From Ceratodon purpureus (lineage: Eukaryota > Streptophyta > Bryopsida > Pseudoditrichales > Ditrichaceae), in contig CM026421.1 of the NCBI GenBank assembly GCA_014871385.1, forward strand, positions 24,323,752-24,387,751: a stretch of DNA of 64,000 nt, in the 5' to 3' direction. The position numbers and the translations under genes were made by a program. Below the pieces are notes generated by a model. That model was not told the origin of the DNA and did not search any database. It was given only the letters and a program-made list of their open reading frames with translations. Of this stretch, positions 27,050 through 38,069 are shown piece by piece. Each line of letters opens with the position of its first letter. The stretch's first letter is position 1.

Positions 27050-27335
27050 GTTGAAGGAGAATACTAGGAGCTTAAAGTGGATTCCCTGTGTGTTTCCATG
27101 TGTATTCCCTGTGTGAATTTCATTACACAGGGAATTTGTAAAGAGTACACAGGAAAGAAGAAAGACACACAGGGAATATTGAGACACACAGGGAAAACTG
27201 AGTGTTCCCTGTGTCTCATTTTTCCCTTTGTGTCTCAGTTTTCCCTGTGTGTCTTTGTTCTTCCCCTTTGTCTTTTTACAAATTCACTATGTATGTCGAG
27301 AAAACGTCACAGGGAATCGCATATGAGACCCTTGT
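27050..27335. mobile_element. Foldback insertion built of CACAGGGAA motifs
   Basis: Relative to units 1 (about 9555) and 2 (about 19855), copy 3 carries roughly 285 extra bases here. They are rich in CACACAGGGAA and its reverse complement TTCCCTGTGTG. They fold on themselves: TTTGTAAAGAG near 27136 pairs with CTTTTTACAAA near 27270, and AGACACACAGGG with CCCTGTGTGTCT. This is consistent with a non-autonomous foldback element. Exact ends and target duplication are not clear. Confidence 0.6.
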
Positions 27336-27798
27336 GGAAGAAGATTTAATATGAAGAGGTTTGTCATAGAGCTGCTACAAATGCAGCACAAACAAAGGTG
27401 GAAGCCACTGACCAAGAACATAGTATATTGTATCATCCAAAGATATAGTACTATTTAAAGTTTTTGAATAGATACTCTCAGAGATTGTCTATATCCTTCA
27501 TGAAGCCACGGTTCACTACGCTTCTTGTGTCGATGTGGAGATCAGGGATATTCAAGCAAATAGGCACAAAAAATGACCTGCGTGCACCACATGTAAGTTG
27601 CTGCATGGTCTAAAACGCATTGGGAAAAGAATCTATGCTAGATATCATGCGGTTCTATTCCTTCCTGGTTCTGTCAAGATGATGTGTCCAGGTAACTTGG
27701 AACTATCAGGCATTGGGCGTTGGCCACAGGAGAAGACAAATTGGTATCGCTATTTGGCCTGAACTCTGATGACTAACGGCAAGGAAAGTATGGTCCGG

Positions 27799-29250
27799 TT
27801 ATTTGTCCACGCAATTGCTCCCAGAGATTGTGTCGATTATAACCTTGGGCGCCACTCCCAGCATGGCCAGCGCTCCGCTTTGAGCCTTCTTCCAGTTCAA
27901 GGCCGCCACTGCCAAGGACTCTTTTGCATGGAGAATGTTCTCGTTGCATTCAAACTTCTTGGGTTCCAAAAGGTTGGATTGTATATCTTCAGGGGCTTCG
28001 CGTCGCAACCTTTTGACGATCTTCTCGGAGCCGAATAATTCAAACACTTCGCCAAGCTGCAAATTAATCAACACATTTGAGATAACCTTGTTCGTTATTG
28101 TTAGTATAAATTATAGATTGACTCAAGCTTCGAAGCATTTGGTTTATAACTTTCTTACTTACTTAGATGATTGTGAAAGACAAGGAGCTAAACTTTCCAT
28201 TGTTACATCATGGGAATTGGTTTAGTACCTGCGGCTCTTCCACATCCACCACAAGGGAAAAGACGCAATTAGTCACATCCTCCAATGCTTGAATTGCGCG
28301 ATCTGTTGTGCTTTTGACTGTAGCTTCCATTTCAGTTCTCCAGAAATTCACCTGTAGCACATCACACTTCTAAGTTACAAATTGAAATTTAGTCGAATTT
28401 TCCAAAAACGTTTTACCACCAGGATGTGCAATTTACAGAAAAATATTCTATTGCTAGCTGGAAATACTTAATGATACTGAATACTCTGAAATTACCTGGT
28501 TTACTTCCATCTCATCAAGTTGCAATCGCAGTTTTTGAATATGGATATCCATTGGCAAAAATCCTTGCTCGTCACCTCTTACGTGCTTTGCTGCAAGATG
28601 GTCTCGTAATGATTTCAACTCTTCCTCGGCTTCTTCACGGTTCATCTCCACAGTTGCAATATGTTTGTTGGTAACATTTAAGTTTTCCAAGGCGTCGTGG
28701 AACATTCTCTCCCATTGCTTCGCTGTTGTTTCAAGAGTGGAGTAGTTCTCTCTTTGTTTTCTCATCCTCGCATTCCCAGCAGTGAACTCTTGTTGGATGT
28801 TAGTACGATTTTGTTTATGCTATTTCATGCTACTTTTAGACCATTCTTTAGCATATCCAAAACTCAAGCGCAGTATCTCTGCGCTCTTCACAATGGCTTC
28901 CGAAGAGTTGCAAAAAGCTATTTCGTTCTTTACAGCCGCTTGTAAGCAACTATGCAAAAATTCCTCCTTCTCTGCAGCCGCTTGCAAAGCGTTGCTTAAA
29001 GTTATTTCTCTTTGCGCGGCCTCTGTCAAAAGGCGAGTAATGAAGTTTATCTGCGCAACGAGACTTATTCACATCAAAGAGGTTGTCATCACTCATGAAT
29101 TACAAGCTGCAAATCGTAACTTCCTCTTGTCGGACAACTTCTCTTTCTAGAAAACACAAAAGTTAAAACACGTACTTTGAAATGATGCGAAGGAAGAGAT
29201 TGGGAGTTAATATGTATATTTACCGTTTCCTCAGAGCCTGTAATCTCCAT
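27799..29250 (-). pseudogene. Coiled-coil family gene, copy 3 (one in-frame TAG)
   Basis: Exons in transcript order: 29250-29224, 29142-29104, 29050-28496, 28351-28229, 28056-27799 (TAG), all GT-AG and phase 0, about 333 codons. Exon 1 encodes MEITGSEET; exon 2 matches copy 1 (SCPTRGSYDLQL). Exon 3 has only two 14-residue units (QREITLSNALQAAA, EKEEFLHSCLQAAV) before KNEIAFCNS. It then reads RLSFGYAKEWSKSSMK and TAG at 28822-28820, where copies 1 and 2 have TGG. The frame continues open through NYSTLETTAKQWERMF and NREEAEEELKSLRDHL. Exons 4 and 5 are intact (EDVTNCVFSLVVDVEE; LNWKKAQSGALAMLGV). Function unknown. With the stop, translation from the ATG yields only about 90 residues. Confidence 0.68.
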
Positions 29251-29369
29251 GGTTATTGATATATTGCACCCAAACGGGTGGCGTGTCTTCCTCCAAAACC
29301 CTTGCTGCTGAGCAAAGTTGCCTGACAAAACGATTAAAATGTGCATTTAAAAAAGAAGGCCCCAACCTT

Positions 29370-30370
29370 CACCGTGCAAAAGTAATTGACACACACTAAT
29401 GCTTAAGGATCTTCCAGTAATGCATAAGGATCTTCCACTACTACACTAGTAGCACATTGTTCAACCTCACCGTGTGATAAACTTGCCCAGACCTCTCTCG
29501 CAAACCCTCTCTTTAACAGATCATTTAAGTAACTCTCACTCACAGTACCTCAGTAGAGTAGTCAAGTTGAACGCATCAGATCCTCTCCAGACTCTGCTTA
29601 CACTTCCTACTGCACAACCATGCACTTTTCCTACCAAGTCAGTGTCCCCTGTTTCCGTAAGTTCTAAGCAACGCAACCTCACGTCCTGCACCAAAGCAAA
29701 AGCAAAGTCTGCGAGTGCTTCATCAATCAAACAACGCAGACCTACATTGCGCACATACGCTGCAAGAAGAGCGGCAAAATGTTTAACCTCACCGTGAAAG
29801 AAGCTGCGGCCGCCCTCACACACCCGCTCTTCCTTCAAACCACTTAGATCACACTCCTCTCCCACAACTATAGCCAAGTTATAGTTTCCAAGGCTCTCCC
29901 CAACACCACTACCTACACAACCACACCTGGTAACTTCTTCCTGCAAGATCAGTCATTGGCAAACAATGCAGAGCGTCATGCTACAGCAACCAAACTGTGC
30001 AGACATCAACTTGCAATCAAAGTAAAAAAGAGATCAGTAGAGTGTGCAACCTTACCGAGACTCTCTGGGGACTCCTGCACTCTACCCCTTGGTGCTTCAG
30101 AGTGGTTCTGATCCCTTCTCTCTTGACTCACCAAGTTGTGAACATCGAGCTCTTGCCCCCCCGGCTTCTCCGAAACCTGTCTCCGCGTGCAATCGTACAC
30201 TTCTGCCGTGATTTTGGTGACCCGTGGTTCTGCAACTTTGCTCCTATCGATTGGAGCTTTATGTTGCAGTCAGGGCAGCTGGTGTGTAATCACGCCGGTC
30301 ATCTCAATCTCACTAACTCACTAACTCACTACTGTTTTCAGTTCATTTCCCAGTGATTCAGTCTAAGTAG
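29370..30370 (-). other. Conserved upstream block of coiled-coil gene copy 3
   Basis: Matches 22020-22990 closely, with the minus-strand donor-like GTAAGGT at 30055-30049. Its lack of a long conserved frame but high conservation fits a 5' UTR exon and promoter of copy 3. That reading is inference. Confidence 0.45.
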
Positions 30371-33300
30371 GGCTTCTCACTTTTATGCTTGACATGGTTC
30401 TATACATGTATTTCCAAATTCTCACTAGGTTGGCAACTTGGCACACTAAATTTTCATTATAAAACTTTTATATGGGTAAGAGTTTTTTTAGTTTATATGG
30501 TTATATGTCATGCATGTTTTCAGTAACTATATTCTTGTTGGATTCATTAGAAGGAGGCGTTAATGAACTACCAACATGACGTTCTTGACATAGTAGAAAG
30601 TGGTCTCTTCCATGATCATCATCTAGTAGAAATTAGCCTTTTCTACACTTATCATCTTTAAATGGATTATTGATGTAGTAACTTTAGACAAGAGGTTAAA
30701 GAAATTATTGTGGAGTAGAAGTTACTGTTGAGAGGCGTCTGGAGTCAGGACTAGAGATACCTTGGAGTAGAAGTGTTTGTTGAGTCTTGAATCTGACACG
30801 TCATGAGTTTTGTCGTGGTAGTTCCAACCAGAAGTTTGTTTGCTTTCATTTCAAGCTAAGGTTTAGTGATACTACAGTAAAAACTTCATTCATAGAAGAG
30901 AATATGCTATACAATTGTTTTAATATTCTTTTGGAGTGGTTTCAAGGTACTTGGGGAAAAGAAAGTAGTCTAACGCAATGTCGTAGGCTATCACAGGATC
31001 AATAATCTACAAACACATTCATTTGAATTTTGAACATGATGTTTATTCAATTTTATATAATTATATTGGTGATATTGCAAAGATAAATTTATATGTTGAC
31101 TTTTTAACATTCTTGCTTTTGAGAAACCTAGAGAGATGACATTATTTTTATAAATAAATCATTAAAGGTATAGTAGAAAACTGTGATTTCCATACTTTCA
31201 TTTATATATTATCAATTTTTTCTTCTTCATGTGTATTTTCTTCCTCGTGATTCTTTTTTGATCCAAATAATTTATTTTCTTTACATTTTAAAATACATGG
31301 AGAATTAATTAGACTTTAGTACGCATAGAACTTAATGAATACCTATTCTAATAGTGTACAAAGTCTTTACTCTTTATTGGCTCTAGCCATTGGAAGAACT
31401 ACAAAACTTAAGTGGCAAATTTTAATTCGTATGTAATAGTAAGCATTTACTTGTGTATTATTCTAGGTAGATTGAGATACATGTGTCAAGTAGTTAGCAT
31501 TTATCGGTTTATGGTGATTGGATTTTGGCAAATTGTGATACATATGTAGGTAGTGAGCATTTATTGATATATCCTTTATGGCAAATTGTAATTCATGCAT
31601 GGTTAGTGGCCACCATTAAGTACTTTACTGCCGTCAAACTATATATCATATCTCTACAACTAAGAGACACTTTAAAGAACTGTTTTTATTGCATTAAGTT
31701 CTTCTTTAAAAAGCACTGCAAAACTGAGAAGACTAGGCTTAGCCCTTACTATAGTAGTATAGAATTAGCTTTCCACTAGGATAGAGTTGGTAATCTACTA
31801 ATATTAACTACCTAATCTTGTAATGATTGTTTGATTTATTATTGCCAAACACTGCAATATTGAAAAAGTACAGTTACCGTTTATTTCAGGGCACTGGAGC
31901 ATTAAAGGTACTATAATTCTTTATTGCCACACATTTGAGTTTAGCAAGGTACTCTCATTCTTTATAACCATGCACTTGAGTATTGTACACAATTCTTCTA
32001 CTCATTGATGTTAAGTCATGATTTATATGAAAGATGATAATTTTACATCTTTAAATACTCTAAGTTGATGGTTTTAAACCAAAACTTATTTTTAATTTAT
32101 TTCATAACATTATTTCGCAAATCCAACTATAGGGTCAAATATGCCCAGCTTACTAAAATTGTATTCTTTCTCAAGAATTTTAGAGTAAGAAACTAAACCA
32201 AATGGTAGATCAATATGTTTAAAATTCAAAAACAAACTCTTTTCACTACTTCAAAAAGTTGAAATCTTATATTTATTGAATTTTCAAAACAATCTATGCA
32301 AATTTAGAATGTCAAGTAACTTTGTATTCTATTAGAAAAATGACATGGGTGTCAACACAATAAAATTAAAAAGATAAAACCTTAAGTTTCATTTTCCAAC
32401 AAAAAAAAATTAGAATAAGATGTAGAATTAAAAAATATTATAAATTGCTAATTAGGTCCATAAAAAATTGAATTCAAAAATGAGTTGTTAAAGTTGCCTA
32501 AGTGATAAAGCTTGGCATGTATATAATGACTTACGGAAGGTATGTGTAAAACCTCAAAAAAAGAAACAAAAATAAACAACAAATGAATTTGGTACCTTGA
32601 AGGAACTATATTTTAGCCTCAAAGGCATTTAGGGATTTATATTTATTAAAAGTGATAAGTTTAACTTGCTTTTCACTTTTACATTGATGGATGGAAAATG
32701 GCACAAGAAAATGATTTTTTCTTTTATAGAATGATTCTTGGAAGATAAATGGAAATGATTTATTAATTCTAAATACTAGATTAATATTATTTTTTATTAT
32801 GCAAGATGATTCAATGGTTGTAAAGTAATAATAGGTGCAACTTTAATTTTGTGATGGACCTTGTCAAAGGCTCTTAGAACAAACATAAATACCATTAAAA
32901 TCTTCCAGAATACTACTATCCCTAAACAACTTTATTCCTCATTATTCAATCTTAAATTCTTTTGTTTTTTCAATTGAGATTTTGGCCAAGTTCAAACAAT
33001 ATTTTTCAAAAACATTTGAATATAGGAAATTACAAAAGCTTTGCAAGAATAAATTATTTTTCCACTTGGCCACTTAAATAAAATTTATACTCCTCTAATT
33101 TATTTTTTCGCAACAATGGGTAACTTAGGTGACAAAGTTTTAACAAATCTTTAATAGGAACAATGTTTATGACAATCTAAAAGGCAATCATATCAACTAC
33201 GTGTATAAGAAATCTTGAAGCTAGTAAAAGGGTGTAGCATACATTTTGCATCTTGCCTTTATCTAGGAATAATTTCTTAGAAGAGCATAACTTCCTTTTA

Positions 33301-33439
33301 GAGTATATATTGTTTTTATAATGCTCTTTTATTCTCTACATCCACGTGTTTTTTCAAAAATCCATATTCAAAATTGATATTACAAGAACTTTTCTATAGT
33401 TCCGGTTGTATATAGTTGTATGTAGAACAGACAAAGTAA
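30371..33439. other. AT-rich non-coding part of unit 3
   Basis: Aligns with unit 1 at about 12870-16640, including GCCAAACACTGCAATATTG near 31845. It lacks the expanded minisatellite and the CACTA-like element. No gene seen. Confidence 0.6.
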
Positions 33440-34185
33440 TTTAACCTCTAAAGTCAAATGCCTTCAAAATTGCAAAAAACCCTCGAAATTGCAAAAAACC
33501 CTCTAAACTACCCTATTTAAATGCAAGGTGCAAATTTTTAATTTTTGATGTATTTTTGAACTTATATGCAATCGGAAGATCTTGTACCTAACTTGCATGT
33601 GCATATGTATGTCAAATCTTATATTCAAATTCCTTAGCAACTGTGAGATCGTAATGTTTAAAGATGGAAATAAAGTTTTTTTTGCTTGTTTAAAAAATGG
33701 TAACTAGTTTTTTGAAGGCCAAAAAAACCATTTTTTATAGAAAATATGATGTGAGGCTCTTTGAATTCTTATTTTTAGGTGAGTTAGGAACATGCCTTTG
33801 CAATTTTTACCCTCATAAAACCTATAAAACCTAAAGAAATGCTTGATTTACATGGAGGGATGCTAAAATTCAACTACAAAGGCCAATCGTTGAAAAAAAA
33901 AAAAAAAAGGCATATGATGAATAATTTGATTGAAAATCCAAATGGTGAGATCATGCCTTAAGACCTTATTTACTTAAAAAAAAAATTTAAAAAATTAAAA
34001 TTAAAATAAATAAACTTGAAAAAAAAGTAAAATCTCAATCTTTTGTGAATTTTTGAAGTTTTTACAATCTAATCGATTTTGGACAGTTTACAGTTTTGGG
34101 CAGATTTCAAATAGTGTTTTCTAACTTTGACTGATTGGACCGAAATTGACCTTGATCGAGTTGATTTTGACATTAGGGGTTAAAG
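33440..34185. other. Insertion in unit 3 of unknown type
   Basis: About 750 bases absent from the matching place in unit 1 (about 16640). It starts near a doubled AATTGCAAAAAACCCTC motif and contains poly-A runs. No open frame, clear terminal repeats or target duplication were found. Confidence 0.4.
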
Positions 34186-34229
34186 AGTTTCATTGCAAAT
34201 AGAAGATGATATTATATGTGTAGTTTAAT

Positions 34230-34806
34230 CCTTTCATGACCGATTAACCAAATATGGTTGCTCAGGTGTGGTTATTCCATAATTGAGTACCCGAGGACAA
34301 ATGTATGTTGGATGTACTATACAAAATAGAGATGTATTTGGACTTCTAAATAAGGATGCTTTTGGACTTCTAAATAGAGATGCTACTATCGTTAGACTCC
34401 TAATGCACCTCCTAGAGCTAATTATATATGGCAATGAATTTCTCAAAATGCTAAAAAATGCTCAAAATGCAACGCTCATGGTGTTGTTGGATAGATCTTC
34501 AAAGTCTTTACAACATCGATTCCATGTATTTTGCCTGGGTCTAGATCGTTTGGTCGCTCATTCTAGAAAAATGCACAAAGATCATGTATATATTGCGTAC
34601 TACACCCAACTTGGGACATTGTAATACTCAGGTTCATAGGGTAGATCTCACCTATGTTTGACCACTAGCATGTATACTAAGAAGACTACACATTTGTACG
34701 GTTGAATCTCATTTTTGACCTAGATTGATTTATTCATTACACTACAAAGTACATCTAGGCCCCTCAAAAAACCTTGATTTCCAAAAACACAAATGGTCAT
34801 GAAAGG
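34230..34806. mobile_element. Inverted-repeat element of 577 bases (CCTTTCATGACC termini)
   Basis: The ends are CCTTTCATGACC (34230-34241) and its exact inverse GGTCATGAAAGG (34795-34806), flanked by TTTAAT on the left and ATTAAT on the right. Unit 1 has uninterrupted TTTAATACT at the matching place, so this is an insertion, probably with a TTAAT or shorter target duplication. Inside, CTTCTAAATA-type motifs repeat directly. No transposase is present, so it would be non-autonomous. Confidence 0.75.
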
Positions 34807-35574
34807 ATTAATACTTTCATGCATTTTTTAAAAACCTTTAAAGAGAAAATGATAAGATGGCAATCAATAAATCAAAGCTAGTTTCTGTTTTTTTTAAAAG
34901 AATTACACACATCAAAATAAAGGGTTTTCAAATAATCATCATGTAAATGATACCAATGAAATCATCCATATAGGCAAAACCTCATCATCATTGTTTCAAT
35001 TATATATTCTCAAATTATTATCATTTAAAATTTTAAATAAAATAAAAAATTAATAAAAATCTATTTTCTTCTATCACCCAATTATCTTTGTTGTAATCGA
35101 TTGAAAAATGTCACTTAATTAGTGGTGATTTCTTTCCACTTTTTATTATTTAATTTTATAGGTTGACTTTTAAGTGTACTCTATAAAACAAAATCTGATA
35201 TCAATTAAACACTTGAATATGAAATGAAGCATAGAAGATTCACTAAATTTGGAATATATATTTCTAGAGTATGAAAGAATGAAATCCAAAATAAATCTTT
35301 CACTAAAAGAAATATACCACCAAATGCCATAAAAAGACATCAAATGTACCATGATTTATTTGCTATCATTGTAAAAGACTTCTATAGTGCCACTAGTGCA
35401 AAAGACTTTTATTAAAGTACCACCACTATAAAAGACTTATATAGTGCCACCATGTTAAAGGAGATCTATTAAAATTAGAAAAGATCTCACTCCATGTCCT
35501 TTCCTACAACCAGAGTGCAACCATCTCATCTACCAGTGCTAGAGTGCGACCATTTCATCTTCTAGTAGTACCAC

Positions 35575-37170
35575 CACCAAAGTGGTCTTTTCCATGATCA
35601 TCATTTAATAGAAATAAGCCTTTTCTTTACTTGTCATCTAATGGATATTAATGTAGTATCTTTAGACATGAGATTATTAAAATAATTGTGGCCTAGAAGT
35701 TATTGTTGAAAGGATTAGATGATGCCTTAGAATTAAAAGTTTTTGTTGAGTCTAGTATCTAATTTGTAGGTTCACCATCTTACACGTCATGAATTCTATT
35801 GTAGTCGTTCCAATCAGAGATTTGTTTGCTTTCATTTCTGGCTAATATTTAGTGGATAGTATAGTGAAAACTTCATTCACATAAGAGAATATGCTATACA
35901 ATTGTTTGAATATTCTTTTGGAGTGGTTTCAACTTTCAAGGTATGGTTGGAAGGAAAAAGGAATATGATGCAGTGTCATTTGTGAACATGATATATTTTC
36001 AAGTTTTCACTAGTAATATTGCAAAGATAAACTTATATGTTGATTTCAAAAGTTTGTCATTTAAGAATTCTGCAAGTATAGCATTATTATATTTAAAAAA
36101 ATAATTATAGTATGCTTGAAGCTTTAAGTTTATAAATTTCTTACATACATAGCAAACTGTGCAAGATAAAGTGCTAAAGTTTTCATCAAACACATTGTGG
36201 GGATTGATTTAGTACCTGCAACTCTTCCATATCCACCACAAGGGAAATGACGCAATTAGTCACATCCTCTTGTGCTTGAGTTGCGCAATTGCTCTCAACG
36301 ACTTTGTCGGTTATAACTTTGCGCGCCAGTCCCAACATGGACAACGCTTTAAGGCAGCATCTGCCAAGGACTGTTGTGCACATAGCATGTTCTCGTAACA
36401 CTTGGACTTCTTGGATTCAGAGAAGGGTTGGATCGTAATTCTTTGTTCCCTATTTTCCGTAATTCATAATTCAAATTTTTGCGTCTTGTAATTTTTGTGT
36501 CACTCTACTATCATAAAATTAACTGTATTTTGTCACTGTAAATTTTTGTGTCATGTTAATTTTTGGATCATGTTAATTTTTGTGTCATGTAAGTTTTTGT
36601 GTTCAGTATTGTGTCACTCTTAATTTGGGTCACTGTTAATTTGTGCCACTGTATGTAGTCAATTAACAATATCACTATTAATTTATGTCATTGTAAGTAG
36701 TTAATTAACACACGAATTTGCTGTCTATTTGCCGTTAACTTGTGTTACTATAATTAATGTTAAATTGTATTACTGTGTCACTGTTAACTTGTTGTTAATT
36801 TTTGTGTCTTATTAATTTTTGAGTTATATTAATTTTTGAGTCATGTTAATTTTTGTATCATGTAATTTTTGAGTCATTTTTCTGCCCCCCAAGGTTTAGT
36901 GAATTGTAGATTTTACATAGGATAACATAAAATTTTTATATAGTTATTAATTTCTACATGTATTAATTCTACTTTTTATAAATACTATAAAAAGTACCTC
37001 GTTTACTTCCATCTAATCATTCTGCAATTGCAATTTTTAATATGGAGTAATCCGTAATACACTTTGCCACAAGGTCGTCTCGTAATGATTTCAACCTTTC
37101 CTTGGATTCTTTACGCATTATATCCGTGGTTGAGATTGATAGTTTGTAAGTAACATTTAAGTATAGTAGA
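35575..37170 (-). pseudogene. Scrambled fourth copy fragment of the coiled-coil unit
   Basis: From 35575 the sequence restarts in mid-unit (matching about 13150 and 30600). It then reaches gene-like blocks: a part of exon 4 (36218-36295), directly joined to part of exon 5 (about 36296-36440), and farther on a part of exon 3 (36996-37165). On the minus strand exon 5 material precedes exon 4 material, opposite to the intact copies, yet the junction reads on in frame (ESNCATQAQEDVTNC). Exon 5 has lost the residues matching NWKKAQ. There is no start or exon 1, so it is a dead, rearranged fragment. Confidence 0.7.
36470..36890. repeat. Degenerate tandem repeat (GTTAATTTTTGTGTCA type)
   Basis: Many diverged units of about 15-20 bases with core TTAATTTTTGTGTCATG, inserted between the exon 5 and exon 3 fragments of the scrambled fourth copy. 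Low-complexity minisatellite. Confidence 0.7.
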
Positions 37171-37179
37171 TAATGATTT

Positions 37180-38069
37180 CAAGACTTTAGTTTATATGCT
37201 ATTATATTTGTTCTTCATACATAATTATATTTTTATTATTTTTATTATTTTTATACTTTATATGCTATAAATAATGAAATATATATGAAATTAATAAAGT
37301 CAAATTCAAAAATTAGTTGTTAATTTGTTAAAGATATTTTTCATGAATAATTGATTAAACTATCTTCTAAAACATGAATTCCTATACCTAACTTTAGGTC
37401 AGCTTCATCACCCCTTGGTTGCATAATCAATTAATTTCAAATTTTAATCAATTAATTTCAAATTTTAATCAATTAATTTCAAATTTTGGTGTCTGGCAAT
37501 AAAGCAAGTATTAAAAAATAAAAAACAAATTAAATTTAAAAAAAATAAAAACTAAAACTAAAACTAACAAACAAACAAACAAACAAAGAAGAAAAAAGAA
37601 GAAAGAGGGAAGAGAAGAAAAGAAGAGAGGCTCAACCAATCCAATCAGAATAACAAATATTTTCCTGAATAAGAGCAATAAATTTCTTGAAGATGAGAAA
37701 GTATTAGAGATTGAGAGAATGCAAGCTCATTGAGCTGTGAATTGAATCACCAACCTCGACGATCACAGGAACCATAATAGTCACATGAGTATCTAAAGAG
37801 AAAGGTTCACCTCAAAAAGAAACAGATATCAAAACACAGGAGAAATAGTATTTACAAAACTACCATGAGAGCACCGGCAACCCACATGATGGCAACCATT
37901 CCAACCTCAACCCCTACATGAAGCCAATCTTATTGATTGAAAGAATGTATGTATGAATGGATAAATCATGTCGACCAATTCAGAGAGCGTTCGGTGGAAC
38001 GTAGGCTGGAGCGTTCGGTGGTATATATCTACAAGCATCGATCCATGGATGCACACTGTTTGTCATGTT
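37180..38069. other. Non-coding stretch 3' of the PITP/DUF547 gene
   Basis: AT-rich DNA with three tandem copies of a 21-base unit (core AATTAATTTCAAATTTT) at about 37427-37487, and a purine-rich run at 37590-37630. The part nearest 38069 probably includes the 3' UTR of the minus-strand gene. No other gene seen. Confidence 0.5.

Larger units (their letters stand above)
26120..35570. repeat. Segmental duplication unit 3
   Basis: Matches unit 1 from about 8720 to the end of its AT-rich tail and carries coiled-coil gene copy 3. Private insertions lie at about 27050-27335, about 33440-34185 and 34230-34806. Confidence 0.82.

Noticed and set aside
27077..27349. A 90-codon plus-strand frame rich in Cys
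   Set aside because: It lies entirely within the CACAGGGAA foldback insertion.
29997..30356. A 119-codon plus-strand frame, similar to 12490-12816 and 22656-22970
   Set aside because: Conserved only because the block is duplicated. Differences fall without codon bias and lengths differ; it more likely overlaps a minus-strand 5' UTR.
34283..34624. A 113-codon plus-strand frame
   Set aside because: Internal to the 34230-34806 element, low complexity, and no known transposase motif.
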